DNA of 64,000 nucleotides from JBFMEX01 sp040752215. Lineage in GTDB: Bacteria > Pseudomonadota > Alphaproteobacteria > Rhizobiales > Hyphomicrobiaceae. This document shows, in pieces, positions 24,281-34,052 of the stretch. Below the pieces are notes generated by a model, which had not been told where the DNA came from, ran no database searches, and saw only the letters and a program-made list of their open reading frames with translations. Position 1 is the stretch's first letter. Every line of letters begins with the position of its first letter. A program made the translations under genes and the position numbers. The stretch lies in the NCBI GenBank assembly GCA_040752215.1, contig JBFMEX010000068.1, forward strand, positions 1 through 64,000. The letters are read 5' to 3'.

Positions 24281-25531
24281 ATGCCAGCACGCAATCATGC
24301 GCAGTGGGTCGCCCCGCCGAAGCTCGCGTCCGACGAGTGGGTGGACAGCCGGATCTACTCGGATCAACAGATTTTCGAAGAAGAACTCGAGAAGATCTTC
24401 AAGCGGACCTGGATCCCGGTCTGCCACGAGTCGGAGCTGCCCAGCGCCTACGACTTCCGCACCACCACCATCGGCCGCGAGCCGATCATCATCTGCCGGG
24501 GCCCCGACAACGAGGTCCGCGCGTTCCTCAACGTCTGTCCGCATCGCGGCATGCTGATCGAGCGCCGCCCGGCGGGCAGTTTCCTCGAAGGCCAGCCATC
24601 CGGCAACCCGAAGCGCATCACCTGCATGTTCCATGCCTGGCAGTTCGACATGAAGGGCAACTGCGTCTACGTCGCGCGCGAGAAGGAGGGCTACCAGGAT
24701 CGCCTGTGCAAGGAGGACGTCGGTCTGCGCCGCCTGCGCTGCGAGGTGAAGTTCGGCGGCTTCGTGTGGGTCAACCTCGACGACAACCCGTCGGTCTCGC
24801 TCGAGGACTGGGCCAGCGAGCCGTTCGATTGCCTACGGAAGTCGATCGACGCCGAGCCGCTCGAGGTGTTCCACTATCACAAGGCGATCATCGATACGAA
24901 CTACAAGCTGTGGCACGACACCAACAGCGAGTTCTATCACGACTTCATGCACTACCATAACCGCATCACCGGCTTCAACGACGCCTACTTCGCGCGCAAG
25001 AACTTCGCCTTCAAGAACGGCCACGTCGTGGTCGGCACGTTCGAGGTCAACTACCAGAACTACGAGGGCTTCGAGAGCCGCGCCGCACTCTCGTTCCCGC
25101 ACCTGCCGCCGAACCAATGGTACATGGTCGATCTGTTCCCGGGCATGAACTTCAACCTGCGGGGCTCGGCGCTGCGTTGCGACATCGTCACCCCGCTCGG
25201 CCCCGACAAGGTGATGATCGAGTTCCGCGGGCTCGGCTTGAAGCGCGATACGCCCGAGGAGCGGATGACGCGCATCAACCACCACAACTCGATCTGGGGC
25301 CCGTTCGGCCGCAACCTGCACGAGGATCTGGTCGGCGTCGCCGGCCAGGGCACCGCGATGTGCCCGGGCTCGGAGCCGCGCCGCATCCTGCACGGCCGCC
25401 ACGAGAACCAGACCATCCACGACGAGATCGGCATGCGCCACTACTACGAGGAGTGGGGCAAGTGGATGAACCGCTCGCCGAGCCACCCCGAGCAGCCCTA
25501 CGCCCCGCGCGTCGCCGCTGCCGCCGAATAG
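24281..25531 (+). CDS. msmA: Methanesulfonate monooxygenase hydroxylase, alpha subunit
   Basis: The 416-residue Rieske oxygenase cleaves methanesulfonate with O2 and NADH-derived electrons to formaldehyde and sulfite. The Rieske centre is Cys86-Pro-His88 and Cys115-Met-Phe-His118, a spacing of 26 residues. Ordinary Rieske oxygenases have 15-17, and the 26-residue spacing is the reported mark of MsmA. The inserted part is G-S-F-L-E-G-Q-P-S-G-N-P-K-R. The mononuclear iron site should use the E217-F-Y-H220-D-F-M-H224-Y-H226 region. GAGGAGGAAG just before ATG 24281 sets the start. It heads msmABCD, with a strong hairpin before msmB. A related oxygenase with another substrate remains possible. Confidence 0.87.
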   Translation: MPARNHAQWVAPPKLASDEWVDSRIYSDQQIFEEELEKIFKRTWIPVCHESELPSAYDFRTTTIGREPIIICRGPDNEVRAFLNVCPHRGMLIERRPAGSFLEGQPSGNPKRITCMFHAWQFDMKGNCVYVAREKEGYQDRLCKEDVGLRRLRCEVKFGGFVWVNLDDNPSVSLEDWASEPFDCLRKSIDAEPLEVFHYHKAIIDTNYKLWHDTNSEFYHDFMHYHNRITGFNDAYFARKNFAFKNGHVVVGTFEVNYQNYEGFESRAALSFPHLPPNQWYMVDLFPGMNFNLRGSALRCDIVTPLGPDKVMIEFRGLGLKRDTPEERMTRINHHNSIWGPFGRNLHEDLVGVAGQGTAMCPGSEPRRILHGRHENQTIHDEIGMRHYYEEWGKWMNRSPSHPEQPYAPRVAAAAE

Positions 25532-25548
25532 CGACGACCGACCGACGA

Positions 25549-25577
25549 GGGAGACGGCGGCCGAACGGCCGTCTCCC
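25549..25577 (+). other. Intercistronic RNA hairpin between msmA and msmB
   Basis: GGGAGACGGC at 25549-25558 pairs perfectly with GCCGTCTCCC at 25568-25577. No T-run follows, so it is not a typical terminator. It may protect the msmA transcript end or cause partial attenuation within the operon. Confidence 0.55.
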
Positions 25578-25672
25578 GCCCCCTGCTCCGGCAATGGCAG
25601 GCGGAGAGCCGCGCCGGCGGGCCGAGGCCCGCACGCCGCGCGCATCGAGCAAGCTTCTGGAGGAACCGACAA

Positions 25673-26170
25673 ATGGGCAACAACGGAAGAGACGCGGCCA
25701 ACACGGTCCGCGACACGATCTACAAGGCCACGCTGGCGCTCGACGATCAGAAGTGGGACGACTGGCTCGACCTGTGCGAGGACGACTTCCACTATGCCAT
25801 CAAGGCGTTCAGCCCCGAGATCAACAAGGACATGATCTACCTGCAGGGCAGCCGCAAGGACATGTCGACGATGATGCGGATGCTGCCCAAGCACAACACC
25901 GACCACTCGCCGCTGAAGCGGCACACGTCGGTCTATACCGTCGACGTCTCCCCCGATGCCAAGTCCGCCACCGCGGTCAGCTCGTTCGTTGTCTATCAGA
26001 ACATGCTCGACGGCATCAATTCGCACATCGATGCCGGCGAGAGCCGGCTGTTCCTGGTCGGCCGCTACTACGACACTTTCAAGCTCGACGGTGACAAGGC
26101 CCGCTTCGTCAAGCGCGAGGTGCGCCTCGACAACCGCCGCCTCGACAAGGGCTCGCACTGGCCGATCTGA
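25673..26170 (+). CDS. msmB: Methanesulfonate monooxygenase hydroxylase, beta subunit
   Basis: The 165-residue protein resembles the small beta subunits of ring-hydroxylating dioxygenases (a cone-shaped SnoaL/NTF2-like fold): D-D-Q-K-W-D-D-W-L-D-L-C-E-D-D-F-H-Y at the start, and R-L-F-L-V-G-R-Y-Y-D-T-F-K near the end. Its size matches the roughly 20-kDa MsmB. It has no cofactor motif and is structural, making an alpha-beta hydroxylase oligomer with MsmA. GGAGG lies about 9 bases upstream. The 141 bases before it contain the hairpin described separately. Confidence 0.85.
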   Translation: MGNNGRDAANTVRDTIYKATLALDDQKWDDWLDLCEDDFHYAIKAFSPEINKDMIYLQGSRKDMSTMMRMLPKHNTDHSPLKRHTSVYTVDVSPDAKSATAVSSFVVYQNMLDGINSHIDAGESRLFLVGRYYDTFKLDGDKARFVKREVRLDNRRLDKGSHWPI

Positions 26171-26282
26171 TCGCTCCGAGCCGCCGCTTGCCGAAGCCGG
26201 TGGCGGCCGCGCCCGTCCCGGCCGCGGCCGCGCGGGGCAGGCCGCCGCTGCCCCCACCGAAGCCCTCAGTCGAAGAGGAAGC

Positions 26283-26654
26283 ATGTCCTGGATCCGAGTG
26301 TGCAGCACCGCCGACGTCCCCGCGAACTCGATCAAGAGGTTCGAGGTCGCCGGCGGCATTCAGCTGCTGATCGTCAACTACGGCGACGGCTTCCGCGCCC
26401 TGCCGCCGGTCTGCCCGCACATGGAGGAGCCGCTCGAGGTCTCGGGGCTGGTCGCAGGCTGCATGCTGACCTGCACCAAGCACCTGTGGTCGTGGGACCT
26501 GCGCACGCTCGCCATCCAGGGCGAAACCGAGAAGCCGCTCAGACCCTACGATTCGAAGGTCGAGAACGGCGACGTCCTCGCTTTCGTGGACAAGGAGATC
26601 GTCTACGAGTTCGACAGCGAGGACGACATGGACGACGATGACTTCTTCAAGTAG
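26283..26654 (+). CDS. msmC: Rieske-type ferredoxin of methanesulfonate monooxygenase
   Basis: The 123-residue ferredoxin carries a normal Rieske site C-P-H then 17 residues then C-T-K-H (about residues 44-46 and 64-67), so its spacing is canonical, unlike MsmA. The C-terminus is very acidic (D-S-E-D-D-M-D-D-D-D-F-F-K), which may help docking to partner proteins. It would shuttle electrons from MsmD to the hydroxylase in the cytoplasm. AGAGGAAG precedes ATG 26283. A GC-rich stretch able to form hairpins fills the 112 bases between msmB and this gene. Confidence 0.87.
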   Translation: MSWIRVCSTADVPANSIKRFEVAGGIQLLIVNYGDGFRALPPVCPHMEEPLEVSGLVAGCMLTCTKHLWSWDLRTLAIQGETEKPLRPYDSKVENGDVLAFVDKEIVYEFDSEDDMDDDDFFK

Positions 26655-26718
26655 GGCCGACGCGCTCGCGCGCATCCGCCCGACCGATCGAGAAGGTCCC
26701 GAGGCCCACGCGTCGCCC

Positions 26719-27762
26719 ATGAAGATCACCGTAGAGAGCAAGTCCGGCATCCTCGACTACCAGTGCGAGGCGGGCGAGAACCTGCTCTACGCCGGCCTCG
26801 CGGCCGGGTTGGGCCTGCCCTACGAGTGCGCCACCGGGACCTGCGGCACCTGCCGCGCGCGCGTCATGTCGGGCGAGGCGGAGCTCGCCTGGGACAAGGC
26901 GCCGGGTCTCGCCTACGTCAAGCGCGACAAGGGCGAAGTCCTGCTCTGCCAGGCACACGCGCGCTCCGACTGCACGGTGCGCGTGCCGGCCAAGATCGGC
27001 CCGCCGAGCCGGCACTTCGCAACACCGGCCAAGAGCGCCGGCGTCGTCTCGAAGGTGGCTCGCCTGACGCACGACGTCATTCACTTCGAGGTCGCCCTCG
27101 ACGCGCCGATGGCCTACGACGCCGGCCAGTTCGTCGTCGTCTCGACACCTGCCGTCACCGGCGGACGCGCCTACTCGATGGTCAACTACGCCCCCGGCGG
27201 ACGCCAACTCGACTTCGTCGTCAAGCGCAAACCCAGCGGCGGCTTTTCCGAGTGGCTGTTCAGCAACGCGGTCGAGGGCACGCGGCTCGACCTGTTCGGC
27301 CCCCTCGGCCGCGCCACGTTCCATCCCGACGAGGGCCGCAACCCCGTCTGCATCGCCGGCGGGTCCGGCATCGCCGGCATGCTGGCCATAGCCTCGCGCG
27401 CCTGCCAGGAGGGCTATTTCTCCAGCCACCGCGGGCACGTCTTTTTCGGCGTCAGGACGCTGGCGGACTGCTTCTACATGGAGGAATTCTCGCGCCTCGT
27501 CTCGCAATCCGGCGGTAATCTCGAGGTGACGGTCGCGCTCTCGCACGAGGAGGCGACCTCCGAGGTGCATCGCGATTTCCGCCAGATCCGCCTGGCGAGC
27601 GGCTTCGTTCACGAGGTTGCGGCCAAGAGCATGGCGGGCCGGTTCGAGAATGCGGTCGGCTTCGTCGCCGGCCCGCCGCCGATGGTCGACGGCGCGCTCA
27701 GGATGCTGATCATGGAGGCCCGCCTGCCGGCCCAGTTCATCCGTTACGACAAGTTCGGCTGA
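26719..27762 (+). CDS. msmD: NADH-dependent reductase of methanesulfonate monooxygenase
   Basis: The 347-residue flavo-iron-sulfur protein has an N-terminal plant-type [2Fe-2S] domain (C-A-T-G-T-C-G-T-C with a fourth Cys in L-L-C-Q-A-H), a ferredoxin-reductase FAD domain (R-A-Y-S-M-V-N-Y) and an NAD domain (I-A-G-G-S-G-I-A-G-M, then V-A-G-P-P-P-M-V). This is the BenC/XylZ-type order expected of MsmD, which passes electrons from NADH to MsmC. ATG 26719 begins the ferredoxin domain; an upstream ATG at 26638 overlapping msmC would add 27 unrelated residues. The protein ends R-Y-D-K-F-G, usual for this family. Confidence 0.88.
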   Translation: MKITVESKSGILDYQCEAGENLLYAGLAAGLGLPYECATGTCGTCRARVMSGEAELAWDKAPGLAYVKRDKGEVLLCQAHARSDCTVRVPAKIGPPSRHFATPAKSAGVVSKVARLTHDVIHFEVALDAPMAYDAGQFVVVSTPAVTGGRAYSMVNYAPGGRQLDFVVKRKPSGGFSEWLFSNAVEGTRLDLFGPLGRATFHPDEGRNPVCIAGGSGIAGMLAIASRACQEGYFSSHRGHVFFGVRTLADCFYMEEFSRLVSQSGGNLEVTVALSHEEATSEVHRDFRQIRLASGFVHEVAAKSMAGRFENAVGFVAGPPPMVDGALRMLIMEARLPAQFIRYDKFG

Positions 27763-27810
27763 GGCTCCCCCGCGGCTACCGCGGGAATGCCCGAACCACG
27801 AGAGACCGGA

Positions 27811-28257
27811 ATGACCGATACCGCCGCCGCCCTCAACGCCCTCAAGGGCTCCAAGCTGTTCTCCGGCGTCAGCGACGAGACGCTGGAGCGGATTGCCGAG
27901 ATCGCCCAGCGCCGCCGCTTCGAGGAGGGCGACGACATCTATACGCTCGGCGACGAGGCGGGCGAGATGTACCTGGTCGAGACGGGGCGCGTTCGGTTCT
28001 CGCTCGGCGTCGGAAATCGCGCCTCGGCCGCAGGCTCGGTGATGACGCCCGGCGCCGCGTTCGGCTGGGCCGCGCTGCGCGGCGCGGCGCCGCGGCGCGG
28101 CGCCACGGCCACCTGCCTCGACGATACCAGCGTGTTCTCGATTCCCGGCCGCGAGCTGCTCGCGCTGCTCGAGCGCGACACGAGGAGTGGCTTCACGATG
28201 ATGCGCCGACTCGCCGACATGATCTCGCGCGACCTGATGAGCGTGCTGACCACCTGA
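27811..28257 (+). CDS. Stand-alone cyclic-nucleotide-binding-domain protein
   Basis: The 148-residue product is a single CAP-type sensor domain: L-F-S-G-V-S-D-E-T-L-E-R-I-A, F-E-E-G-D-D-I-Y-T-L-G-D-E-A-G-E-M-Y-L-V-E-T-G-R-V-R-F. The phosphate-binding cassette is not well kept: G-A-A-F-G-W-A-A-L-R-G-A-A-P-R-R-G-A-T-A. The chain ends soon after the C-helix, so no DNA-binding helix-turn-helix is present. It lies 48 bases after msmD and probably shares its transcript. It could be a protein-level regulator or sense redox state or a small molecule. ATG 27787 is an alternative start eight codons earlier. Confidence 0.75.
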   Translation: MTDTAAALNALKGSKLFSGVSDETLERIAEIAQRRRFEEGDDIYTLGDEAGEMYLVETGRVRFSLGVGNRASAAGSVMTPGAAFGWAALRGAAPRRGATATCLDDTSVFSIPGRELLALLERDTRSGFTMMRRLADMISRDLMSVLTT

Positions 28258-28328
28258 GCGGCGCGGCGACCGGCGCGCCAATGCGACGCCCCCTCGCCGC
28301 CGCAGCCGAGAGCGGGTAGCCTCGGGCG

Positions 28329-29291
28329 ATGATGCACGACGCCCTCGAGAACGCCCGTGACTGGCTCGCCACCGGCGAGAGCGTGGCGCTGGCCACCGTG
28401 GTCGGCACCTGGGGCTCGTCCCCGGTCCCGGCCGGCGGGCAGATGGCGATCGCCACCGACGAGAGATTCTCAGGCTCTGTCTCGGGCGGCTGCGTCGAGG
28501 CGGACGTCATCGTCGCCGCCGCCGAGGTGCGGGCTTCGGGCCTGCCACGGCTGCTCAGTTTCGGCGTCGCCGACGAGACGGCGTGGCGCGCCGGCCTGCC
28601 GTGCGGCGGCAACATCGAGATACTCCTCGAGCGCCTCGCGCCCGGTCCCGACCTGCCATTGCTCGACCGCCTGCTCGAGGCGCGCCAGGCACGAGTGCCG
28701 CTCGCGATACGGACCAGCCTCGCCGATGGCGCCCACACGGTCCTCGTAGCGACCCCAGCGCTTGCGGCCGGAGCTCCACTCGTCCGCGAGGGAAAAGACT
28801 CAATTGTGCATGTCGTCCGGCCGCCGCCGCGCATCGTCGTCGTCGGGGCGACCCACATCGCCCAGCATCTCGCCGTTCTGGCAGCGATCACTGGTTACGA
28901 GATCGTCGTCGTCGATCCGCGGCCGGCCTTCGCTTCGGATGCGCGCTGGAGCGGCCGCACACCGGTGGTCGACTGGCCGGCCAGCGCCCTCGCCGCGATC
29001 GGACTCGACGTCTCGACCGCTGTCGTCGCGCTGTCCCACGCGGCCGACATCGACGACGAGGCCCTGCTCGCCGCACTGGCATCGCCCGCGATCTACGTCG
29101 GCGCCCTCGGCTCGACCCGCAATCATGCACGCCGCTCGGTTCGACTCGCCGCCAATGGATGCCCGCCGGAGGCGATCGCCCGCATCCACGCGCCGATCGG
29201 CCTCGACATCGGCGCGCGCACTCCTGCCGAGATCGCGCTCGCGATCCTCGCCGAGATCACCCTCGCCTTCAACGGACCGCGCCAGCGATGA
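28329..29291 (+). CDS. XdhC/CoxI-family molybdenum cofactor maturation protein
   Basis: The 320-residue protein has the two parts of XdhC. The N-terminal domain has A-T-V-V-G-T-W-G-S-S-P-V-P-A-G and G-S-V-S-G-G-C-V-E. The C-terminal Rossmann domain has R-I-V-V-V-G-A-T-H-I-A-Q-H-L, V-D-P-R-P-A-F and Y-V-G-A-L-G-S-T-R-N-H. XdhC binds and sulfurates molybdenum cofactor for xanthine-oxidase-family enzymes. No such enzyme is encoded in the window, and SoxC-type enzymes are not known to need it. It is coupled to the mocA-like gene by ATGA overlap. Two adjacent ATG codons at 28329 and 28332 are possible starts. Confidence 0.87.
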   Translation: MMHDALENARDWLATGESVALATVVGTWGSSPVPAGGQMAIATDERFSGSVSGGCVEADVIVAAAEVRASGLPRLLSFGVADETAWRAGLPCGGNIEILLERLAPGPDLPLLDRLLEARQARVPLAIRTSLADGAHTVLVATPALAAGAPLVREGKDSIVHVVRPPPRIVVVGATHIAQHLAVLAAITGYEIVVVDPRPAFASDARWSGRTPVVDWPASALAAIGLDVSTAVVALSHAADIDDEALLAALASPAIYVGALGSTRNHARRSVRLAANGCPPEAIARIHAPIGLDIGARTPAEIALAILAEITLAFNGPRQR

Positions 29292-29911
29292 GGGTCGCCG
29301 CCATCCTGCTCGCCGCCGGCGCCTCGCGCCGCTTCGGTCCCGCCGACAAGCTGCTCGTCGAGATCGACGGCGTGCCACTGGTCAGGCGCACCGCCGACGT
29401 GCTCGCCGCCTGCGTCCTCGACCCGATCATCGCCGTCCTGGCCCCGGGAAATTGGGCCGTGGCTCGCGCGCTCGTCAATACCGGAACGACACGCATTGCG
29501 AACCCGAGCCATACGGCCGGACTCGGCACCTCGATCGCGGCCGGCATGCGTGCACTTCCGCCAGACATCGACGGCGTCCTGATCGTGCCCGCCGACATGC
29601 CTTCGCTGACGCCGCGTCTCGTTCGGCGCATCGCCACGGCGTTCGACGCCGCCGGTGGCACACACATCGTCCACGCGGTCGACGCTGGCGGTGCTCAGCG
29701 CAACCCCGTGCTCTGGCCGCGCTGCCATTTCCATCGTCTCGCCGCACTCGACGGCGAAGCAGGCGGCAAGGCGATCCTGGCCGCGCTCGCCGACGAGACG
29801 ACCGCCGTCTGCGCCGACGACGACCACGAGCTCGACGACATCGATACGCCGGAGGATCTCGCACGATGGAACAGTCGGCACCCGAGTCCAGCCAGCGGAC
29901 AACCCGAGTGA
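29288..29911 (+). CDS. MocA/MobA-like molybdenum cofactor nucleotidyltransferase
   Basis: The 207-residue protein opens V-A-A-I-L-L-A-A-G-A-S-R-R-F-G-P-A-D-K-L, the nucleotide-binding signature of MobA/MocA-type transferases, and has L-I-V-P-A-D-M-P-S-L-T mid-chain for metal and nucleotide binding. Next to xdhC it is most like MocA, which makes the cytosine dinucleotide form of molybdenum cofactor for xanthine-oxidase-family enzymes. The pair is separated from any such enzyme here, so its client lies elsewhere or has been lost. Its ATG overlaps the xdhC stop. Confidence 0.85.
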   Translation: MRVAAILLAAGASRRFGPADKLLVEIDGVPLVRRTADVLAACVLDPIIAVLAPGNWAVARALVNTGTTRIANPSHTAGLGTSIAAGMRALPPDIDGVLIVPADMPSLTPRLVRRIATAFDAAGGTHIVHAVDAGGAQRNPVLWPRCHFHRLAALDGEAGGKAILAALADETTAVCADDDHELDDIDTPEDLARWNSRHPSPASGQPE

Positions 29912-30624
29912 GCGAGCCTCGACGCGGGCACGTCGTCGCCTGGGACCTGCCGACGCGTCTCTTTCATTGGACGCTGCTGGCGTTGGTGGGCTCGGCCTGG
30001 GTCAGCTTCCAGTACGCGGAAGCACTCGGCGATTTTCGCTTGAAATGGCACCGCTGGAACGGCCTTGCGATCCTGGTGCTGCTGGTGTGGCGACTGATGT
30101 GGGGTCTCGCCGGAGCTTCGACAGCCCGGTTCAGCAGCTTCCTCGGCTCACCCCTAGATGCGCTCGGCTACGCACGCGATCACCTCTCCGGCCGCAAGAC
30201 GCGCTACCTCGGTCACAACCCGCTCGGCGCCTGGATGGTGATCGCGCTCCTCGCCGCTCTGCTGACTCAAGCGACGCTCGGCCTGTTCGCGCTCGAGCAC
30301 AATGATCTGGCCACCGGCCCGCTCTACCCCCTCGCCGGCGCCAAGCTCGCCAAGACGCTGACCAGCTGGCACGCTTGGCTATTCCACTGGCTCATACTGC
30401 CGCTCGTCGCGCTGCACGTCGCAGCCAACATCCTCTATGGCCTGCTTGCCGGGGAGCCACTGATCGCGGCGATGGTGACGGGAAAGAAGCCGATCGCCGC
30501 CTATCACGACGCCGACGCCGCGACCGTCCCACCACGCCCGCTGCTGCGCGCGCTTCTCCTGCTCGCGCTCTCGTCCACCGTCGTATTCGGCACCATCCTC
30601 GCCCTCGGCGGCCGACTGCCCTGA
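29866..30624 (+). CDS. Cytochrome b561 family membrane protein (second copy)
   Basis: The 252-residue protein begins after a short tail with V-V-A-W-D-L-P-T-R-L-F-H-W, then four or five membrane segments with His residues in R-L-F-H-W, K-W-H-R-W-N, L-G-H-N-P-L-G, S-W-H-A-W-L-F-H-W and A-L-H-V-A. This is the cytochrome b561 family, as at 1264-1803, but longer with an extra C-terminal membrane segment. ATG 29866 is chosen because GGAGG lies 10 bases upstream, which overlaps the mocA-like gene by 46 bases; GTG 29908 would give a GTGA overlap. It closes the gene string starting at msmA and ends 2 bases before a strong hairpin. It may pass electrons to or from a periplasmic cytochrome. Confidence 0.83.
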   Translation: MEQSAPESSQRTTRVSEPRRGHVVAWDLPTRLFHWTLLALVGSAWVSFQYAEALGDFRLKWHRWNGLAILVLLVWRLMWGLAGASTARFSSFLGSPLDALGYARDHLSGRKTRYLGHNPLGAWMVIALLAALLTQATLGLFALEHNDLATGPLYPLAGAKLAKTLTSWHAWLFHWLILPLVALHVAANILYGLLAGEPLIAAMVTGKKPIAAYHDADAATVPPRPLLRALLLLALSSTVVFGTILALGGRLP

Positions 30625-30626
30625 AA

Positions 30627-30655
30627 GAGGGTCAGACCCTGCGGGTCTGACCCTC
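30627..30655. terminator. Perfect 13-bp hairpin of the GGGTC-GACCC repeat type
   Basis: GAGGGTCAGACCC (30627-30639), loop TGC, then GGGTCTGACCCTC (30643-30655). It lies between the convergent cytochrome b561 and clpB genes and can act on both. No T-run follows. A similar palindrome occurs after the MOSC gene and a weaker one near 50.25 kb. Confidence 0.65.
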
Positions 30656-30663
30656 CATGCGTC

Positions 30664-33264
<2,601 letters not shown>

Positions 33265-33384
33265 GGTGCTTGCCCTTCTCGCACGCCCCGCCGCCCGATT
33301 GGCACGGACGAGAGCGCCGTCGTCGACGAGATGTATCGGCAGCCGCTTGCAGTCCCGAAGGCCCCGGCCTGCCGCCTGCCGAAC

Positions 33385-33412
33385 ATATAGGGCGGTGGCG
33401 GCGCCGCAAAAG
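33385..33412 (-). promoter_or_regulatory. Candidate heat-shock (sigma-32) promoter of clpB
   Basis: On the minus strand CCTATAT (33391-33385) matches the alphaproteobacterial sigma-32 -10 pattern CYTATNT. A weak -35-like CTTTTG lies at 33412-33407 with a 15-base spacer, shorter than usual. The position about 120 bases before the clpB start is plausible. The remainder of the 33265-33546 gap shows nothing else. Confidence 0.35.
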
Positions 33413-33546
33413 GGGCGGGAGCGAACTGGCGGCGCGACGTCTGTACGCGCGACAACCGATTGCTGACCGTGCCCCGAAACCACGCCTTGGACAGGAGCGG
33501 CAATCGTCGTGGCGATCGAGAAGGCGACAGCCAAGGCCCGACTCCC

Positions 33547-33753
33547 ATGCCCGGACTACCCCCCGATCTTCTCATGCCGTGGTGGCTCACACCGCTGACG
33601 TTCGCGCCGCTGGTGATCGGTGCGCTGATCCTCGGCTACATCTGGGTGGAGGCCGTGTCCGGACGGGGCGACCTCGGGCAGCCGTCCGATTTCCTCGGCC
33701 ACCAGCGCTCGATGAGCGCGCCGTCGACCAGAACGAGACGTGCGAGGACATGA
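33547..33753 (+). CDS. Small membrane-anchored protein, possibly 5' part of a frameshifted gene
   Basis: The 68-residue reading has a membrane segment W-W-L-T-P-L-T-F-A-P-L-V-I-G-A-L-I-L-G-Y (about 12-33), then G-R-G-D-L-G-Q-P-S-D-F, followed by a Ser/Arg-rich end that looks out of frame. The next reading frame, shifted by -1, continues with a charged and then coiled-coil sequence. Either these are two genes joined by an ATGA overlap at 33750-33753, or one gene with a -1 shift between about 33690 and 33735. I do not recognise a family. It is divergent from clpB. Confidence 0.5.
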   Translation: MPGLPPDLLMPWWLTPLTFAPLVIGALILGYIWVEAVSGRGDLGQPSDFLGHQRSMSAPSTRTRRART

Positions 33754-34052
33754 TCGCCCGCCAGTACGCGGAGACGAACGCGCGCAGCGACCGTGCGCTC
33801 GTCCAATCCGAGGAGACGCTCCGCCTGTACGCCGCCGCGCTCGAGCAGCTTTCCCGCACGAACGAGATGCTCGGCCGACTGGCCGAGCTTGCCGAGGGCG
33901 GTAAGCCGCAGGCCTCGGCCCGATCGGCGGGCGCCCCGATCTGCTATCCTCGGGCCACCAAGCAATGCGCGTGGGGCCCGGATGATCGACAGCGGATCGA
34001 CAGCGACGCTCGCCGCCCTTTACCGGTATCCGGTCAAGGGCCTGACGCCTGA
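33750..34052 (+). CDS. Coiled-coil protein, possibly 3' part of the preceding gene
   Basis: From ATG 33750 the product has 100 residues. The first 45 form an amphipathic helix (A-R-Q-Y-A-E-T-N-A-R-S-D-R-A-L and then L-R-L-Y-A-A-A-L-E-Q-L-S-R-T-N-E-M-L-G-R-L). The last 40 overlap the MOSC gene in another frame and look less natural. Upstream of the ATG the same frame reads D-Q-N-E-T-C-E-D-M-I, which looks like real protein and supports a single frameshifted gene with 33547-33753. A membrane anchor followed by a coiled coil would be a sensible whole. Confidence 0.45.
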   Translation: MIARQYAETNARSDRALVQSEETLRLYAAALEQLSRTNEMLGRLAELAEGGKPQASARSAGAPICYPRATKQCAWGPDDRQRIDSDARRPLPVSGQGPDA

